DNA of 64,000 nucleotides from Nocardia yamanashiensis NBRC 100130. GTDB taxonomy: Bacteria > Actinomycetota > Actinomycetes > Mycobacteriales > Mycobacteriaceae. A model generated the notes under the pieces. It did no database searches and had not been told where the DNA came from. It saw nothing but the letters and a program-made list of their open reading frames with translations. This document shows, piece after piece, positions 19,093 to 28,220 of the stretch. Each line of letters opens with the position of its first letter. Position 1 is the first letter of the stretch. The stretch spans positions 248,001-312,000 of the forward strand of contig NZ_BDCD01000011.1 in assembly GCF_001613325.1 (NCBI RefSeq), given 5' to 3'. The position numbers and the translations under genes are program-made.

Positions 19093-19839
19093 GTGGCGGA
19101 CCGGAAGCGGCCCGACGACCTGGCGCGGCTGTGGCGGGTGCAGACCGGCTCGGGGCTGGGCCGCCGCGCGGAACTGGACGTCGATCTGGTGGTCGCCACG
19201 GCGGTCGAATTGGCCGACGGTGCGGGGCTTTCGGGTGCGACGCTGCCCAAAATTGCTGCGGCGCTGAGTGTTACGCCGATGTCGCTCTACCGGCACATCG
19301 GCTCGAAGGATGAGCTGGTGGGTCTGATGGCCGATGCCGCGTTCGGCCCCGCGCCCGAACTCGCGGCCGGCCCGTGGCGTCCGGCCCTGACCGGCTGGGC
19401 GCTGGCGCAGCGCGAGGTCTTCGACCGGCACCCGTGGCTGGCTCAGCTGCCGGTCAGTGGCCCGCCCCGCGGTCCCCATGCCATCGCCTGGATGGACGCG
19501 GGCCTGCGCACCCTGCGCGCGACGGAGCTGGACTGGCCCGCCAAGATCGGCGTCATCACCGTCGTCGGCGGCTATGTCCGCCAGGCGTACGTCATGCATC
19601 GGCAGCTGACCGAGAGCTGGAACGCCGCCGCCGTCACCGAAACCCAGGCGCTGCGCGACTACACCGCCGACCTGACCGGCCTGGTCGATCCGGCTCGATT
19701 CCCCGACGTCGCAGCGCTATTGGCCTCGAATGTGTTCGATGCTGTTCCACCCCAACCAGATTCGGCCGAAGGCGATTTCACCTTCGGCCTGAACCTGGTC
19801 CTCGACGGCGTCGCGGCCGAGGTGGAACGCACTCAGTAG
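19093..19839 (+). CDS. TetR/AcrR-family repressor with TetR_C-type ligand domain
   Basis: Repressor of 248 residues. After a basic leader (MADRKRPDDLARLWRV) the HTH covers about 30–80 (DLVVATAVELADGAGLSGATLPKIAAALSVTPMSLYRHIGSKDELV). The C-terminal part resembles the tetracycline-repressor ligand domain (HPWLAQLPVSGPPRGPHAIAWMDAGLRTL, GYVRQAY). The GTG start has GGAGG 6 nt upstream. It is divergent from the membrane protein and convergent with the SDR gene, overlapping its end by 7 bp. Autoregulation through the palindrome at 19019 is likely. Confidence 0.88.
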   Translation: MADRKRPDDLARLWRVQTGSGLGRRAELDVDLVVATAVELADGAGLSGATLPKIAAALSVTPMSLYRHIGSKDELVGLMADAAFGPAPELAAGPWRPALTGWALAQREVFDRHPWLAQLPVSGPPRGPHAIAWMDAGLRTLRATELDWPAKIGVITVVGGYVRQAYVMHRQLTESWNAAAVTETQALRDYTADLTGLVDPARFPDVAALLASNVFDAVPPQPDSAEGDFTFGLNLVLDGVAAEVERTQ

Positions 19840-20603
19840 TGGGTGCCGCCGTCGATGCGGATCTCGGTGCCGGTGATGAACGCGCCGTCATCGGAGGCGA
19901 GCATGGCGACCACACCTGCCACGGTGTCGGGGGAGGCGAAGCCCTGCCCGATGCCGGGCGCGAGCTTCATGAACAGCGACAGATCGGCGTCGGCGGGCAG
20001 ACCCGGGCCGCGGCCGTCGGTCATATCGCTGGAGATGGACCCCGGCGCGACCGCGACCACGCGCAGCCCCTGCTTGGAGTACTCGGCCGCCAGCGCATGG
20101 GTCATGGACATGATGCCGCCCTTGGACGCCGCGTACGCCGACATGTACGGGTGCGCGAAGAACGCCGAGGTGGAAGTGAAGTTGACGATCACGCCCTTGT
20201 CGGAGGCCAGCAGCGCAGGCAGCGCCTCGCGGATCATCAGGAAGGTGCCGGTCAGGTTCACCGTGATGATCCGGTTGAAGTCTTCCAGGGGCATCTCGTG
20301 GGTGTGCGCCGAGCGCAGGATGCCCGCCGCGTTGATCAGCGCATCCAGCCCGCCGAGGGTCTGAACCGCCTGCGCCACACCGGCTTTCACCGATTCCTCA
20401 TCGCCGATGTTCACCGCCACGGTGCTCAGCCGATCGCCATTGCCCTGCTCGGCGGCCTGCTTGGCGGTCTCGGCCAGCCCCGCCTCGTTGATATCCGCCG
20501 CGACGACCTGCCCGCCCTCGCTGAGAATGCGATGCACGGTGGCCCGCCCGATTCCCGAACCCGCACCGGTGATGAGTACCCGGCGATCGGTGAAACGCTC
20601 CAT
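19833..20603 (-). CDS. Short-chain dehydrogenase/reductase
   Basis: Classical SDR of 256 residues. It has the cofactor loop TGAGSGIGRA (12–21), an acidic Asp after beta-2 (VAADINEAG) favouring NAD(H), the NNAG-equivalent INAAGIL, the catalytic Tyr/Lys YAASKGG, and PGSISSDMTDG. The ATG is preceded by GGAGAGG. It is divergent from a TetR regulator with a palindrome in the intergenic region, so expression is probably substrate-induced. The substrate is unknown; 3-hydroxy-acid or steroid-type alcohols are common for the group. Confidence 0.9.
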   Translation of the reverse strand: MERFTDRRVLITGAGSGIGRATVHRILSEGGQVVAADINEAGLAETAKQAAEQGNGDRLSTVAVNIGDEESVKAGVAQAVQTLGGLDALINAAGILRSAHTHEMPLEDFNRIITVNLTGTFLMIREALPALLASDKGVIVNFTSTSAFFAHPYMSAYAASKGGIMSMTHALAAEYSKQGLRVVAVAPGSISSDMTDGRGPGLPADADLSLFMKLAPGIGQGFASPDTVAGVVAMLASDDGAFITGTEIRIDGGTHY

Positions 20604-20655
20604 TGCGACCTCTCCTAACTGGTTCTTCAGCCTCTACCTGACACGCTACGCCTAC

Positions 20656-20672
20656 ATGGCACAACGTGCCAT
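20656..20672. promoter_or_regulatory. TetR-type operator (ATGGCAC–AAC–GTGCCAT)
   Basis: A perfect inverted repeat, 7-bp arms and 3-bp centre, sits between the divergent SDR and TetR genes. A further half-site, AGTGGCA, follows at 20673–20679. The regulator at 20728 is the expected ligand-controlled binder. Confidence 0.65.
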
Positions 20673-20727
20673 AGTGGCATCCCATCGACTAGGATCGTCT
20701 TCGAAACCGCAGCTCACAGGAGGCGAA

Positions 20728-21336
20728 GTGCCCGCAACCCACACCCCGCGCCTCACGCTGGCCGAGCGGCGCAAAGCCGAAACCCGCCTGGACATCGCCC
20801 GCACCGCCGCCCGCCTCTTCGCCGAACACGGCACCTCGGCCGTCACCGCCGAACAGATAGCCGCCGAATCCGGCATCGGCCTGCGCACCTTCTACCGCTA
20901 CGCCCGCACCAAGGAAGACGCCGTCGAACCGATGCTCGCCGCCGGCGCCCAACGCTGGCTGTCCGCGATCGCATCGGGCCCCCGCCGTCTCCCCACCCCC
21001 GCCGAACTGGAATCCGCCGCCGTCGCCTCCATGACCACCGACGGTGCCGACGACGACCTCGAAATCACCCGCGGCCTGCTCCGCGCCATGGACGGCGATC
21101 CGGCCCTGCGTGACGTCTGGCATCGCATCAACATGAATGGCGAGCGCGAATTGCGCACTGTCCTAGCCGATTTGGCCGGCCCCGACGCCGACCCCATCCG
21201 CGTGCGCCTGCTCGCTGCCGCAGCCGCCGGCTCCATCCGAATCGCCCTGGAGCAGTGGGCCGCCACCGATCCTCCCGCCGATCTTCCCGCCGCCCTCGTC
21301 TCCCGCTGCCTCCGCGCCCTCGCCGCCGGAATCTGA
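20728..21336 (+). CDS. TetR-family regulator of the SDR gene
   Basis: Regulator of 202 residues. The N-terminal HTH is RRKAETRLDIARTAARLFAE … VTAEQIAAESGIGLRTFYRYARTKEDAV (about 10–65), with a variable C-terminal ligand/dimer domain (DDLEITRGLLRAMDGDPALRDVWHRINMNGERELRTV). The GTG at 20728 follows AGGAGG with 5-nt spacing; the frame runs further upstream but through the operator and the SDR promoter. The gene is divergent from the SDR at 19833 and separated from it by the operator at 20656. Confidence 0.88.
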   Translation: MPATHTPRLTLAERRKAETRLDIARTAARLFAEHGTSAVTAEQIAAESGIGLRTFYRYARTKEDAVEPMLAAGAQRWLSAIASGPRRLPTPAELESAAVASMTTDGADDDLEITRGLLRAMDGDPALRDVWHRINMNGERELRTVLADLAGPDADPIRVRLLAAAAAGSIRIALEQWAATDPPADLPAALVSRCLRALAAGI

Positions 21337-21438
21337 TCGGCGTTTTGCCACGCCCGTGAGCCCTACCCGGCGCTAAGGTGTCGAACGGTCGCCCGGCGAC
21401 TTCTCGGCTACCCCGTTTCGCACCCGAACCCGGAGGTT

Positions 21439-22386
21439 GTGTTGCGCCGTATCTGGAGTCGCCTCGCCCCACCCCTGGCAGCACTCACCGCCCTACTCCT
21501 CACCGGCGCGACCGCCACCGCGGAACCAACCCAACTCCCCGTCAACTACTCAGTCCTGCAATGGTTCTCCGACACCAACAACGCCAAACCTCCCTACACC
21601 CCACCCGGCGGCAACGACTGGTCCTGCACCCCCACCGCAGCCCACCCCCGCCCCGTGGTCCTGGTCCACGGCATCACCGGCAACGGCGCCGGCTGGCCCG
21701 CCATGTCCCCCCTCCTGCACAACAACGGCTACTGCGTCTTCTCCGTCACCTACGGCATCTACCCCGGCCAAGGCGGTCCGATAGCCGGCATGGGCGGCCT
21801 CGAACCGATCCCCCAGTCCAGCACCGAATTACGAGACTTCGTCAACAAAGTCCTGGCCGCGACCGGCGCCGAAAAAGTAGACCTCCTCACCTGGTCCGAA
21901 GGCACCCTCGTAGGCGCCCACTACCTCCTCTTCGACGGCGGCAACAAACTCGTAGACCAAACCTTCAACCTCGTCCCCATCTGGGCCGGCACCCACGCCG
22001 CCGACCCCATAGTCAACGCCGCCTACGGCCTGGGCGTCCAGGATTCGGTCTTCACCGCCCTCCGCCCCCTCTGCCAGGGCTGCATAGACATGCTCCCCAT
22101 CTCCCCCTTCATCCAAAACCTCCAAGCCGCAGGCGTTTACGCCCCCGAAGTCCACTACACCAACCTCGCCACCCGAGCCGACACCGAAGTAGTCCCCTAC
22201 ACCAGCGGCCTCCGCGAAGCCCCCAACGCCACCAACATCGTCCTCCAGGACGTCTGCCCCGTGAACTTCGCCGGCCACAACAGCGTCTCGGTAGACCCCA
22301 CCGTCGCCGCGCTGATGCTCAACACCTTCACCCCCGGCTCCGTCTCCGAGATCCCCTGCGCCCCTAGCCCGACCCCCTACATCTGA
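21439..22386 (+). CDS. Secreted class-2 lipase/esterase-like alpha/beta hydrolase
   Basis: Protein of 315 residues with a Sec signal (LRRIWSRLAPPLAALTALLLTGATATA, cleavage about residue 28). The alpha/beta-hydrolase fold has oxyanion loop VVLVHGITGNGAGW, and the putative nucleophile Ser lies in LLTWSEGTLVG, where the usual first Gly of GxSxG is replaced by Thr. The late His is in NFAGHNSVSVDP. It resembles actinobacterial Lipase_2 proteins (EstA/LipA). The start is either GTG 21439 or TTG 21442; the GGAGG at 21432 fits TTG better. Coding-strand composition is unusually C-rich, with rare ATA and CTA codons. Confidence 0.85.
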   Translation: MLRRIWSRLAPPLAALTALLLTGATATAEPTQLPVNYSVLQWFSDTNNAKPPYTPPGGNDWSCTPTAAHPRPVVLVHGITGNGAGWPAMSPLLHNNGYCVFSVTYGIYPGQGGPIAGMGGLEPIPQSSTELRDFVNKVLAATGAEKVDLLTWSEGTLVGAHYLLFDGGNKLVDQTFNLVPIWAGTHAADPIVNAAYGLGVQDSVFTALRPLCQGCIDMLPISPFIQNLQAAGVYAPEVHYTNLATRADTEVVPYTSGLREAPNATNIVLQDVCPVNFAGHNSVSVDPTVAALMLNTFTPGSVSEIPCAPSPTPYI

Positions 22387-22404
22387 GCGCCAAAGCATGG
22401 GAAT

Positions 22405-22431
22405 CGGTCACCGAATCGGTCAATCCGGTCA
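22405..22431. repeat. Three CGGTCA repeats upstream of the GHKL–Z1 operon
   Basis: CGGTCA occurs at 22405, 22417 and 22426, spaced 12 and 9 bp, in the short gap between the lipase stop and the GHKL gene. These could be regulator half-sites; the number is small enough that chance is possible. Confidence 0.35.
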
Positions 22432-22506
22432 CCGGCGTAACAAGCCGTTCCACACCGCGAATCATTCGCTAAAGTTCTCACCCGATTCTCGTACACAGGG
22501 GTGGTC

Positions 22507-24045
22507 ATGGCGGATGCGTGGAAGTTCGATGTCCCGACAGTCGGGAGCAAACACCTTCCACCGGACCCGCGCTACATGGAAGCCCTGACCAGTCAGGGCT
22601 ACGGCTTCGAAGCCGCCGTCGCCGACCTCGTCGACAACTCCATCGACGCGGGCGCGAAAGACGTTGTCATCCATTTCCTCCGGGATGGGGACCGGCTGGT
22701 CAGTTTGCTGATCATCGACGATGGCGCGGGCATGACCGAGGAAGAGCTCGACGTGGCGATGACCGTCGGTGGTCGGCGGGACTATCGGCCCGGGGCGCTG
22801 GGTATGTTCGGCACCGGTCTCAAGTCGGCGTCTTTGAGTCATGCGCGGGCGGTGACCGTGACGAGCCGTACCCGCGGTACCCGGCCCGCGGGGCGTCGCT
22901 GGGACATGGAGCACGCCAAGAACGGGTTCGAGTGCGACATCGTCGATCCCGTGTACGCGCAGTCGCTGATCGACCGCTATGCCGGCAATCCGATCATGTG
23001 GCAGGGCACTGTGATTCGCTGGGACGAGGTCAAGGATTTTCCGCGCAATGGCGGGCCCGAGCAGACCGAACGCTATTTGGCGCGCACCATCAGCAAGCTC
23101 GGTATGCATCTCGGGTTGCAACTGCACCGGTATCTGGCGCGCGGTGATTTCAACATCACCATCGCGGTGGAGGACATCGGCACCGGACAGGTGGTGATGG
23201 AGTTCGGTGTGCTGCCGGTGGATCCGTTCGCCTATCCGGTAACCGGTAACCCGACCTATCCGCGCACCTTCAAGGTCGAACTGCCCTCGGTCGGCACGGT
23301 GCCGATGCACGCCCACATCTGGCCGCCGAAGTCTTCGCTGGCGCAATTTCGCGGCATCGGTGCGCTGTCCGAAACTCAGGGCTTCTACCTGTATCGCAAC
23401 GACCGTCTCGTGCAGGCCGGCGGCTGGAACAACTTCCGGCAGCCCGAGGCGTATCTGTCCCTGGCGCGTGTCGCGGTCGAACTGCCCGCAGTGGCCAGCG
23501 ATGTCTTCCGGCTGACTGTCAAGAAGGACGGCGTAGAGGTATCGCCGGAGTTCGTATCGGCGCTCGAACGTGCGACCGACGACACCGGAACCGCATTCCC
23601 GCAATTCCTGTCAGAGGCGGACGCGGCGTACCGTGAGGCGCGCAAACGCGCTGGGGTGGAGCGTAAACCGGTCATTGCGCCCGGGGACGGCTTCGATCCG
23701 GGCGTTCGCGAGGTGATCGCGGAGGAACTGCCGGTGCTGCCGGGTGAGGATCCGATCACGATTGCCTGGCAGCCGTTCGAAGACGACGCCTTCTTCGAAT
23801 TGGATCGCGAAGGCCATCGCATTCTCCTCAATCAGCGGTACCGCGCCGCGGTACTGGGCGGTCGCCGCGGTCGTCTCGACGACGCCCCGATGATCAAGTC
23901 CCTGCTCTTCCTGACCGTCCACGAACTTTTCCAGCGCGAACGCTTCGGCCCGCGCGACCGCGACAATCTGCAACTGTGGCAGTCGGTGCTGGTGGCTGCC
24001 GCCCGCGCCGAGATGGATCGCCTCGGCGATCGGGATGAGGAATGA
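22507..24045 (+). CDS. GHKL (MutL/Hsp90/MORC-like) ATPase of a Z1-type defence operon
   Basis: Protein of 512 residues. The GHKL ATP-binding fold is clear: N box EAAVADLVDNSIDAGAKDV (about 35–52), G1 box IIDDGAGM (about 70–77), G2 box GALGMFGTGLKSASL (about 95–108). A transducer-like middle region follows (LQLHRYLARGDFNITIAVED, GFYLYRNDRLVQAGGW). The C-terminus is helical, with HELFQRERFGPRDRDNL. No nuclease motif of its own is visible. ATG 22507 is preferred over GTG 22501 because AGGGG lies 6 nt before it. Its stop overlaps the Z1 gene by 4 bp. In the published MZA defence system a MutL-like ATPase is encoded with a Z1 protein, and this gene fits that role. Function in defence is inferred. 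Confidence 0.88.
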   Translation: MADAWKFDVPTVGSKHLPPDPRYMEALTSQGYGFEAAVADLVDNSIDAGAKDVVIHFLRDGDRLVSLLIIDDGAGMTEEELDVAMTVGGRRDYRPGALGMFGTGLKSASLSHARAVTVTSRTRGTRPAGRRWDMEHAKNGFECDIVDPVYAQSLIDRYAGNPIMWQGTVIRWDEVKDFPRNGGPEQTERYLARTISKLGMHLGLQLHRYLARGDFNITIAVEDIGTGQVVMEFGVLPVDPFAYPVTGNPTYPRTFKVELPSVGTVPMHAHIWPPKSSLAQFRGIGALSETQGFYLYRNDRLVQAGGWNNFRQPEAYLSLARVAVELPAVASDVFRLTVKKDGVEVSPEFVSALERATDDTGTAFPQFLSEADAAYREARKRAGVERKPVIAPGDGFDPGVREVIAEELPVLPGEDPITIAWQPFEDDAFFELDREGHRILLNQRYRAAVLGGRRGRLDDAPMIKSLLFLTVHELFQRERFGPRDRDNLQLWQSVLVAAARAEMDRLGDRDEE

Positions 24046-27011
24046 CCGTGCAGCACTTGCATTCCGTGGACGCCGCACCCCGCCTGGCCCTGCACCACGC
24101 GGTGCTAGCGGATATGGCGGGCAGCAAGCCCAAGCGCCTGGTGCGTGCCATGCAGTACCAAGCCGACGATATCGATGGCGCGGACCCGTACGCCTCTGAA
24201 GCCGATTTCCAGCAAGCCCTGCGCGTCGCGGATCCCGGCGATCAGCTGTTCGAGATGTGGCGAAAGCAGCTGGCCCAGTGGGATTTCGCGGAGTCGCCCG
24301 CATGGACCACGACGGATGCGCGGACCGAACAGCGCCGCGTCGCCGTCTACGCGGCCTTGGCCATCGAGGTCGAAACCGCCAAACTGCTCGATGCCGCCTG
24401 CCCGGTGTCGCTGGCTGCCGCACCGGTCGTGATCAGCAAGGAGTTCAAGCCCTGGCGTACAACGGATTCCCGGCTGGGCCGTGATTGGTACTGGCCGCGA
24501 TACAGCGAGTTGCTGGCGAGCAAAGGCTGGCCACAGGATGCGGTGGCGGCCCTCGACATCGCGTCGGAGAGCGTCGTCGAACGCCTCGCCGATCCGACTC
24601 GCTCCGACGCCTACCAGTCCAAGGGCTTGGTCGTCGGCTACGTCCAGTCCGGTAAGACCGCGAACTTCACCGGTGTCATCGCCAAGGCCGTCGACGCCGG
24701 CTACCGGCTGATCATCGTGCTCGGTGGCACGCTGAATCTGCTCCGCGATCAAACTCAGCGCCGTCTGGACAAGGAGCTGGTCGGCCGCGAGAACATCCTC
24801 CGCGGTGCCAGTGAATTCGAATCCGACTACTACGACGACCCGGAATGGATCCAGCGCAAGTTCGTCGAATTCGGCAGCATGCCTTCGGCTCTCGGCGGCA
24901 TCGACATCGTCCGCCTGACCACCCGTTACGACGACTACAAAGCGCTCCTGCAGGGCATCGTCGCCCTCGAATTCGAGAAGCAGGAACCCGCCCTTCCGCT
25001 GTACGACGCCCGCAATCTGCATCGGTCGGCGGCGCGGCTGATGGTGGTCAAGAAGAACAAGACGGTCCTCACCAAGCTGGTCAAAGACCTCAAGAAGATC
25101 CCGACGCCGCTCGACGAGATTCCCGTCCTGATCGTCGACGACGAATCCGACGAAGCCTCGGTCAACACCTCCCGCCCCAAACCGGATGCCGAGCGCACGG
25201 CGATCAACCAGAAGATCTCCGAACTCCTGGCCCTGCTGCCCCGTGCCCAATACGTCGGTTACACCGCTACCCCGTACGCGAACGTCTTCATCGACCCCAG
25301 TGATACCGCCGACATCTTCCCGAAGGACTTCATCATCTCCCTCCCGCGCCCCGAGGGCTATATGGGCGCCGCCGACTTCCACGATCTCGACACCGAAGAC
25401 CTCGACGGCGAACGAACTTTCGCCAACTCCAACGAACTGGCTCACGTCCGCGACGTCATAGTCGAAGACGAAGACGACACCGAACCCCTCGAACGCGCCA
25501 TCGACATGTTCGTCCTCGCCGGCGCCATCAAGCTGTACCGCCAAGAAGTAGACGGCCTGGGCGACAACTACTTCCGCCACCACACCATGCTCATCCACGA
25601 ATCCAACTGGGTCGAGGTTCACCGCGAACTCAGCGGCAGGGTCAACGAACTATGGTGGCGTGCAGGCTATTCCAGCGCCAGAGGCCACGAACGCCTCCGA
25701 ACCCTCTTCGAATCCGACGTAGCGCCGGTCTCCACCGCCCGTGCCGCCGACTTCTCCGTCCCACCTTCCTACGAAGCTTTGCAACGCTGGGTAGGCGTAG
25801 CCGTCCAGAACATCAGCGGCGACCAGAAACCCATCCTCGTCATCAACGGCGACAAAGATCTCAACGATGACGCCGACTTCGACCGCCGCTCCATCTGGAA
25901 AATCCTCATCGGCGGCCAGAAGCTCTCCCGCGGATTCACCGTAGAAGGCCTGACCGTCTCCTATTTCCGCCGCCGCTCCGCCAACGCCTCCGCCCTCATG
26001 CAAATGGGCCGCTGGTTCGGGTTCCGCAAGGGCTACCAGGACCTCGTCCGGCTCTACATCGGCCGCGAAGAAGAACACGGCCGCCATGGCATCGACCTCT
26101 ACAAGGCATTCGAAGCTGTCTGCATGGACGAGGAAACCTTCCGCAGCGAGCTCGAGCAATACGCCGTCATGGTCGACGGCCGCCCGCAGGTTACTCCCGC
26201 CCAGGTCCCCCCACTGGTATCCCAGCACCTCCCAACGTTGAAGCCGACCAGCCCCAACAAGATGTACAACGCCAAGCTGGTCGAAATCCGCTCACCCGGC
26301 CGCTGGCAAGAACCCTCCGCGTATCCTCTGGCCGCGTCCGACCTCCGCTACAACACCCAGCTCTGGTCCCCGATCTTCGACCAGCTATCGGAAACCCCAA
26401 CAACTTTCGAATACCTCTTCGGCGAGGTAGGCGGCCGCCACCGAGTCCACGCCCACACCTGCCTGATCCCCGCCGACGAAATGATCGACATCCTCGCCCG
26501 CCTACGCTGGCACGCCCCGGGCCAATTCGTCCCGCATCTCGAATATTTGAACTCGATCAGTCACGTTGGTCAGAGGGAAGTCGACGACTGGGTGGTCTTC
26601 GCTCCTCAAGCCGTTCGAGGCGCTCCGAAGCCAATAGTCCTCGGCCCCAGCGGGAGGGCTTTCACTCGTTTCGAACGAATCCGTAGCCGCGACCCCCTCT
26701 TCGGCGCCATCAGCTCCCAACCTCATCGCACCATCGCGCTACGGATATCCGGTTCACTCCCGCATTCTGGCGACTCGAATACTGAATCACTGGTCGGAGA
26801 TCGTCGGGGCGTTCTGATGCTCTATCCGGTCCTTGAACCGAAATTCGCCGCTGATGTGACCTCCGACGGCCGCACGGACTACGGAAAACTGGTAGTTGGA
26901 TTCGGGTTCGTAGCACCCGCCTCAGCTCGCGGCCTGGATGACCGCACCGTCCGGTTCACCACCATCGACTCCTCGGATCAGGCGATTGTCGAGGTTGACG
27001 ACGCGGGGTAG
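24042..27011 (+). CDS. Z1-domain SF2-like ATPase/helicase (anti-phage candidate)
   Basis: Protein of 989 residues with helicase-like motifs in the Z1 arrangement: Walker A GYVQSGKTANF (about 202–212), DEAD-like box VLIVDDESDEASVN (about 362–375), motif III-like YVGYTATPYANVF (about 404–416), and the late motifs GGQKLSRGFTVEGLTVSYF (about 622–640) and LMQMGRWFGFR (about 653–663). The last ~250 residues have no motif that I recognise. In MZA systems the Z1 protein partners a MutL-like ATPase, a DUF4420 nuclease and an AIPR protein; only the ATPase is present here. Translationally coupled to the GHKL gene (ATGA). Confidence 0.9.
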   Translation: MTVQHLHSVDAAPRLALHHAVLADMAGSKPKRLVRAMQYQADDIDGADPYASEADFQQALRVADPGDQLFEMWRKQLAQWDFAESPAWTTTDARTEQRRVAVYAALAIEVETAKLLDAACPVSLAAAPVVISKEFKPWRTTDSRLGRDWYWPRYSELLASKGWPQDAVAALDIASESVVERLADPTRSDAYQSKGLVVGYVQSGKTANFTGVIAKAVDAGYRLIIVLGGTLNLLRDQTQRRLDKELVGRENILRGASEFESDYYDDPEWIQRKFVEFGSMPSALGGIDIVRLTTRYDDYKALLQGIVALEFEKQEPALPLYDARNLHRSAARLMVVKKNKTVLTKLVKDLKKIPTPLDEIPVLIVDDESDEASVNTSRPKPDAERTAINQKISELLALLPRAQYVGYTATPYANVFIDPSDTADIFPKDFIISLPRPEGYMGAADFHDLDTEDLDGERTFANSNELAHVRDVIVEDEDDTEPLERAIDMFVLAGAIKLYRQEVDGLGDNYFRHHTMLIHESNWVEVHRELSGRVNELWWRAGYSSARGHERLRTLFESDVAPVSTARAADFSVPPSYEALQRWVGVAVQNISGDQKPILVINGDKDLNDDADFDRRSIWKILIGGQKLSRGFTVEGLTVSYFRRRSANASALMQMGRWFGFRKGYQDLVRLYIGREEEHGRHGIDLYKAFEAVCMDEETFRSELEQYAVMVDGRPQVTPAQVPPLVSQHLPTLKPTSPNKMYNAKLVEIRSPGRWQEPSAYPLAASDLRYNTQLWSPIFDQLSETPTTFEYLFGEVGGRHRVHAHTCLIPADEMIDILARLRWHAPGQFVPHLEYLNSISHVGQREVDDWVVFAPQAVRGAPKPIVLGPSGRAFTRFERIRSRDPLFGAISSQPHRTIALRISGSLPHSGDSNTESLVGDRRGVLMLYPVLEPKFAADVTSDGRTDYGKLVVGFGFVAPASARGLDDRTVRFTTIDSSDQAIVEVDDAG

Positions 27012-27038
27012 TGCGCCGCCAGGCGAATCGATTGTCAT

Positions 27039-28220
27039 CTATCTATGAAGAATCCGAGAGGCAAGCATGTCGATTTCCGACAGCAGCTCGGACGGCGGCA
27101 GGCCTAGGTCGAGCGCGTGGCAATAAATGGTGATATCCGCTCGCACGATCGTGTGCGTTCGTTCCGGCTCCTGCCCTTTCGCATAAATCAAGTGCCCTTC
27201 CTTGAGACCGAGGGCAGAGCAGTACGCGAGCATCTGGTACAGGTCTGCTTCGGGGAACGTCTTCGACTTCTGAGACTTGTACTTCGCGTCGACGACTGCT
27301 ACTGGCTCGCCACCCGCGTCGATCCAGACGAGATCCGGCTTGAGTTTCACGCATTTCTCGATATCCAGATGAAAAACCGATTGTAGCCGGGCGCTTCCGC
27401 CGTATTGTTGCATCGCCGTGCTCAGGGCACCGGTGACGAAGTCCTCGTATACCTTCCACATATCGAACAGGAATCCGGATACGGCGAGAGATCCGACGCC
27501 TTGGTCGAAGGAGCTGTTGTCGAGGATGACCTGCGCCAAGCGCAAGGCATCGTGGTATCTCGTGTTGATCCGGCTGAGCGTGACCTTGGGATGTGGATGG
27601 CTTTTCGAGACAAGAGTGACGTCATCCAAGGTCACTCTGATCCGCGACAGTCTCCTGCGGACTTCGGGGCGGATGTCAGGCAGTGCGAGCAGTCGCAGCG
27701 TCGCCAACAGTAGAAGTTGGTTGTCGACCGTGTCCATCGTGTAGTCGTCGTATTCGACCGCGATCGGCAGCGGCAGCCCGTAATTTCGAGTCAGCTGCTC
27801 ACGGAACCGGATTCGCCCGCGCAGCATCGGAATGGAATCGGTTGTGGCCCGGTATCCCCGCCCGACACCCCGCTCGATCGCCTTGTCCGCCAACCGGACG
27901 AATGACTCGGCGACAGCGGGGTACAGGCCATCCGACTTCTCCAGTCGGACGAACTCGTCGCGCCAGATCGCCGGATTCGAGGAGTAGCCGATGAAGAACA
28001 GGATCCGCTGCAGCTCAGTGATCTTGGGGCGAATAGTGAGCTGCAACGAGCCGACCTTGATCGATCCGACTTTGCGGAGCGCTTTGACCGAGTAGTCGCC
28101 GGACGGCCTCGCGGTGATTTCGACGCATTTCAACGCGCGCAGCGCATTCAGTTGGTCATTTGTGAGCGCAATCAGTCGCGGATCGCCATGCTCTGTCAGC
28201 TCCACGAGACCGCGCCTCAC
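27039..28220 (-). CDS. mcrC: McrC-family restriction subunit with PD-(D/E)XK nuclease
   Basis: Protein of 393 residues. The N-terminal OB-like part (EITARPSGDYSVKALRKVGSIKVGSLQLTIRPKI) is typical of McrC, followed by LQRILFFIGYSSNP. The C-terminal nuclease core is KLKPDLVWIDAGGEPVAVVDAKYK, giving the D-(x)n-D-x-K catalytic pattern with the DAKYK signature. The GTG start overlaps the McrB stop by 4 bp (GTGA). In E. coli McrC supplies the DNA-cleaving subunit and stimulates the McrB GTPase. Convergent, with a 27-bp gap, to the Z1 gene. Catalytic residues appear intact. Confidence 0.92.
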   Translation of the reverse strand: MRRGLVELTEHGDPRLIALTNDQLNALRALKCVEITARPSGDYSVKALRKVGSIKVGSLQLTIRPKITELQRILFFIGYSSNPAIWRDEFVRLEKSDGLYPAVAESFVRLADKAIERGVGRGYRATTDSIPMLRGRIRFREQLTRNYGLPLPIAVEYDDYTMDTVDNQLLLLATLRLLALPDIRPEVRRRLSRIRVTLDDVTLVSKSHPHPKVTLSRINTRYHDALRLAQVILDNSSFDQGVGSLAVSGFLFDMWKVYEDFVTGALSTAMQQYGGSARLQSVFHLDIEKCVKLKPDLVWIDAGGEPVAVVDAKYKSQKSKTFPEADLYQMLAYCSALGLKEGHLIYAKGQEPERTHTIVRADITIYCHALDLGLPPSELLSEIDMLASRILHR

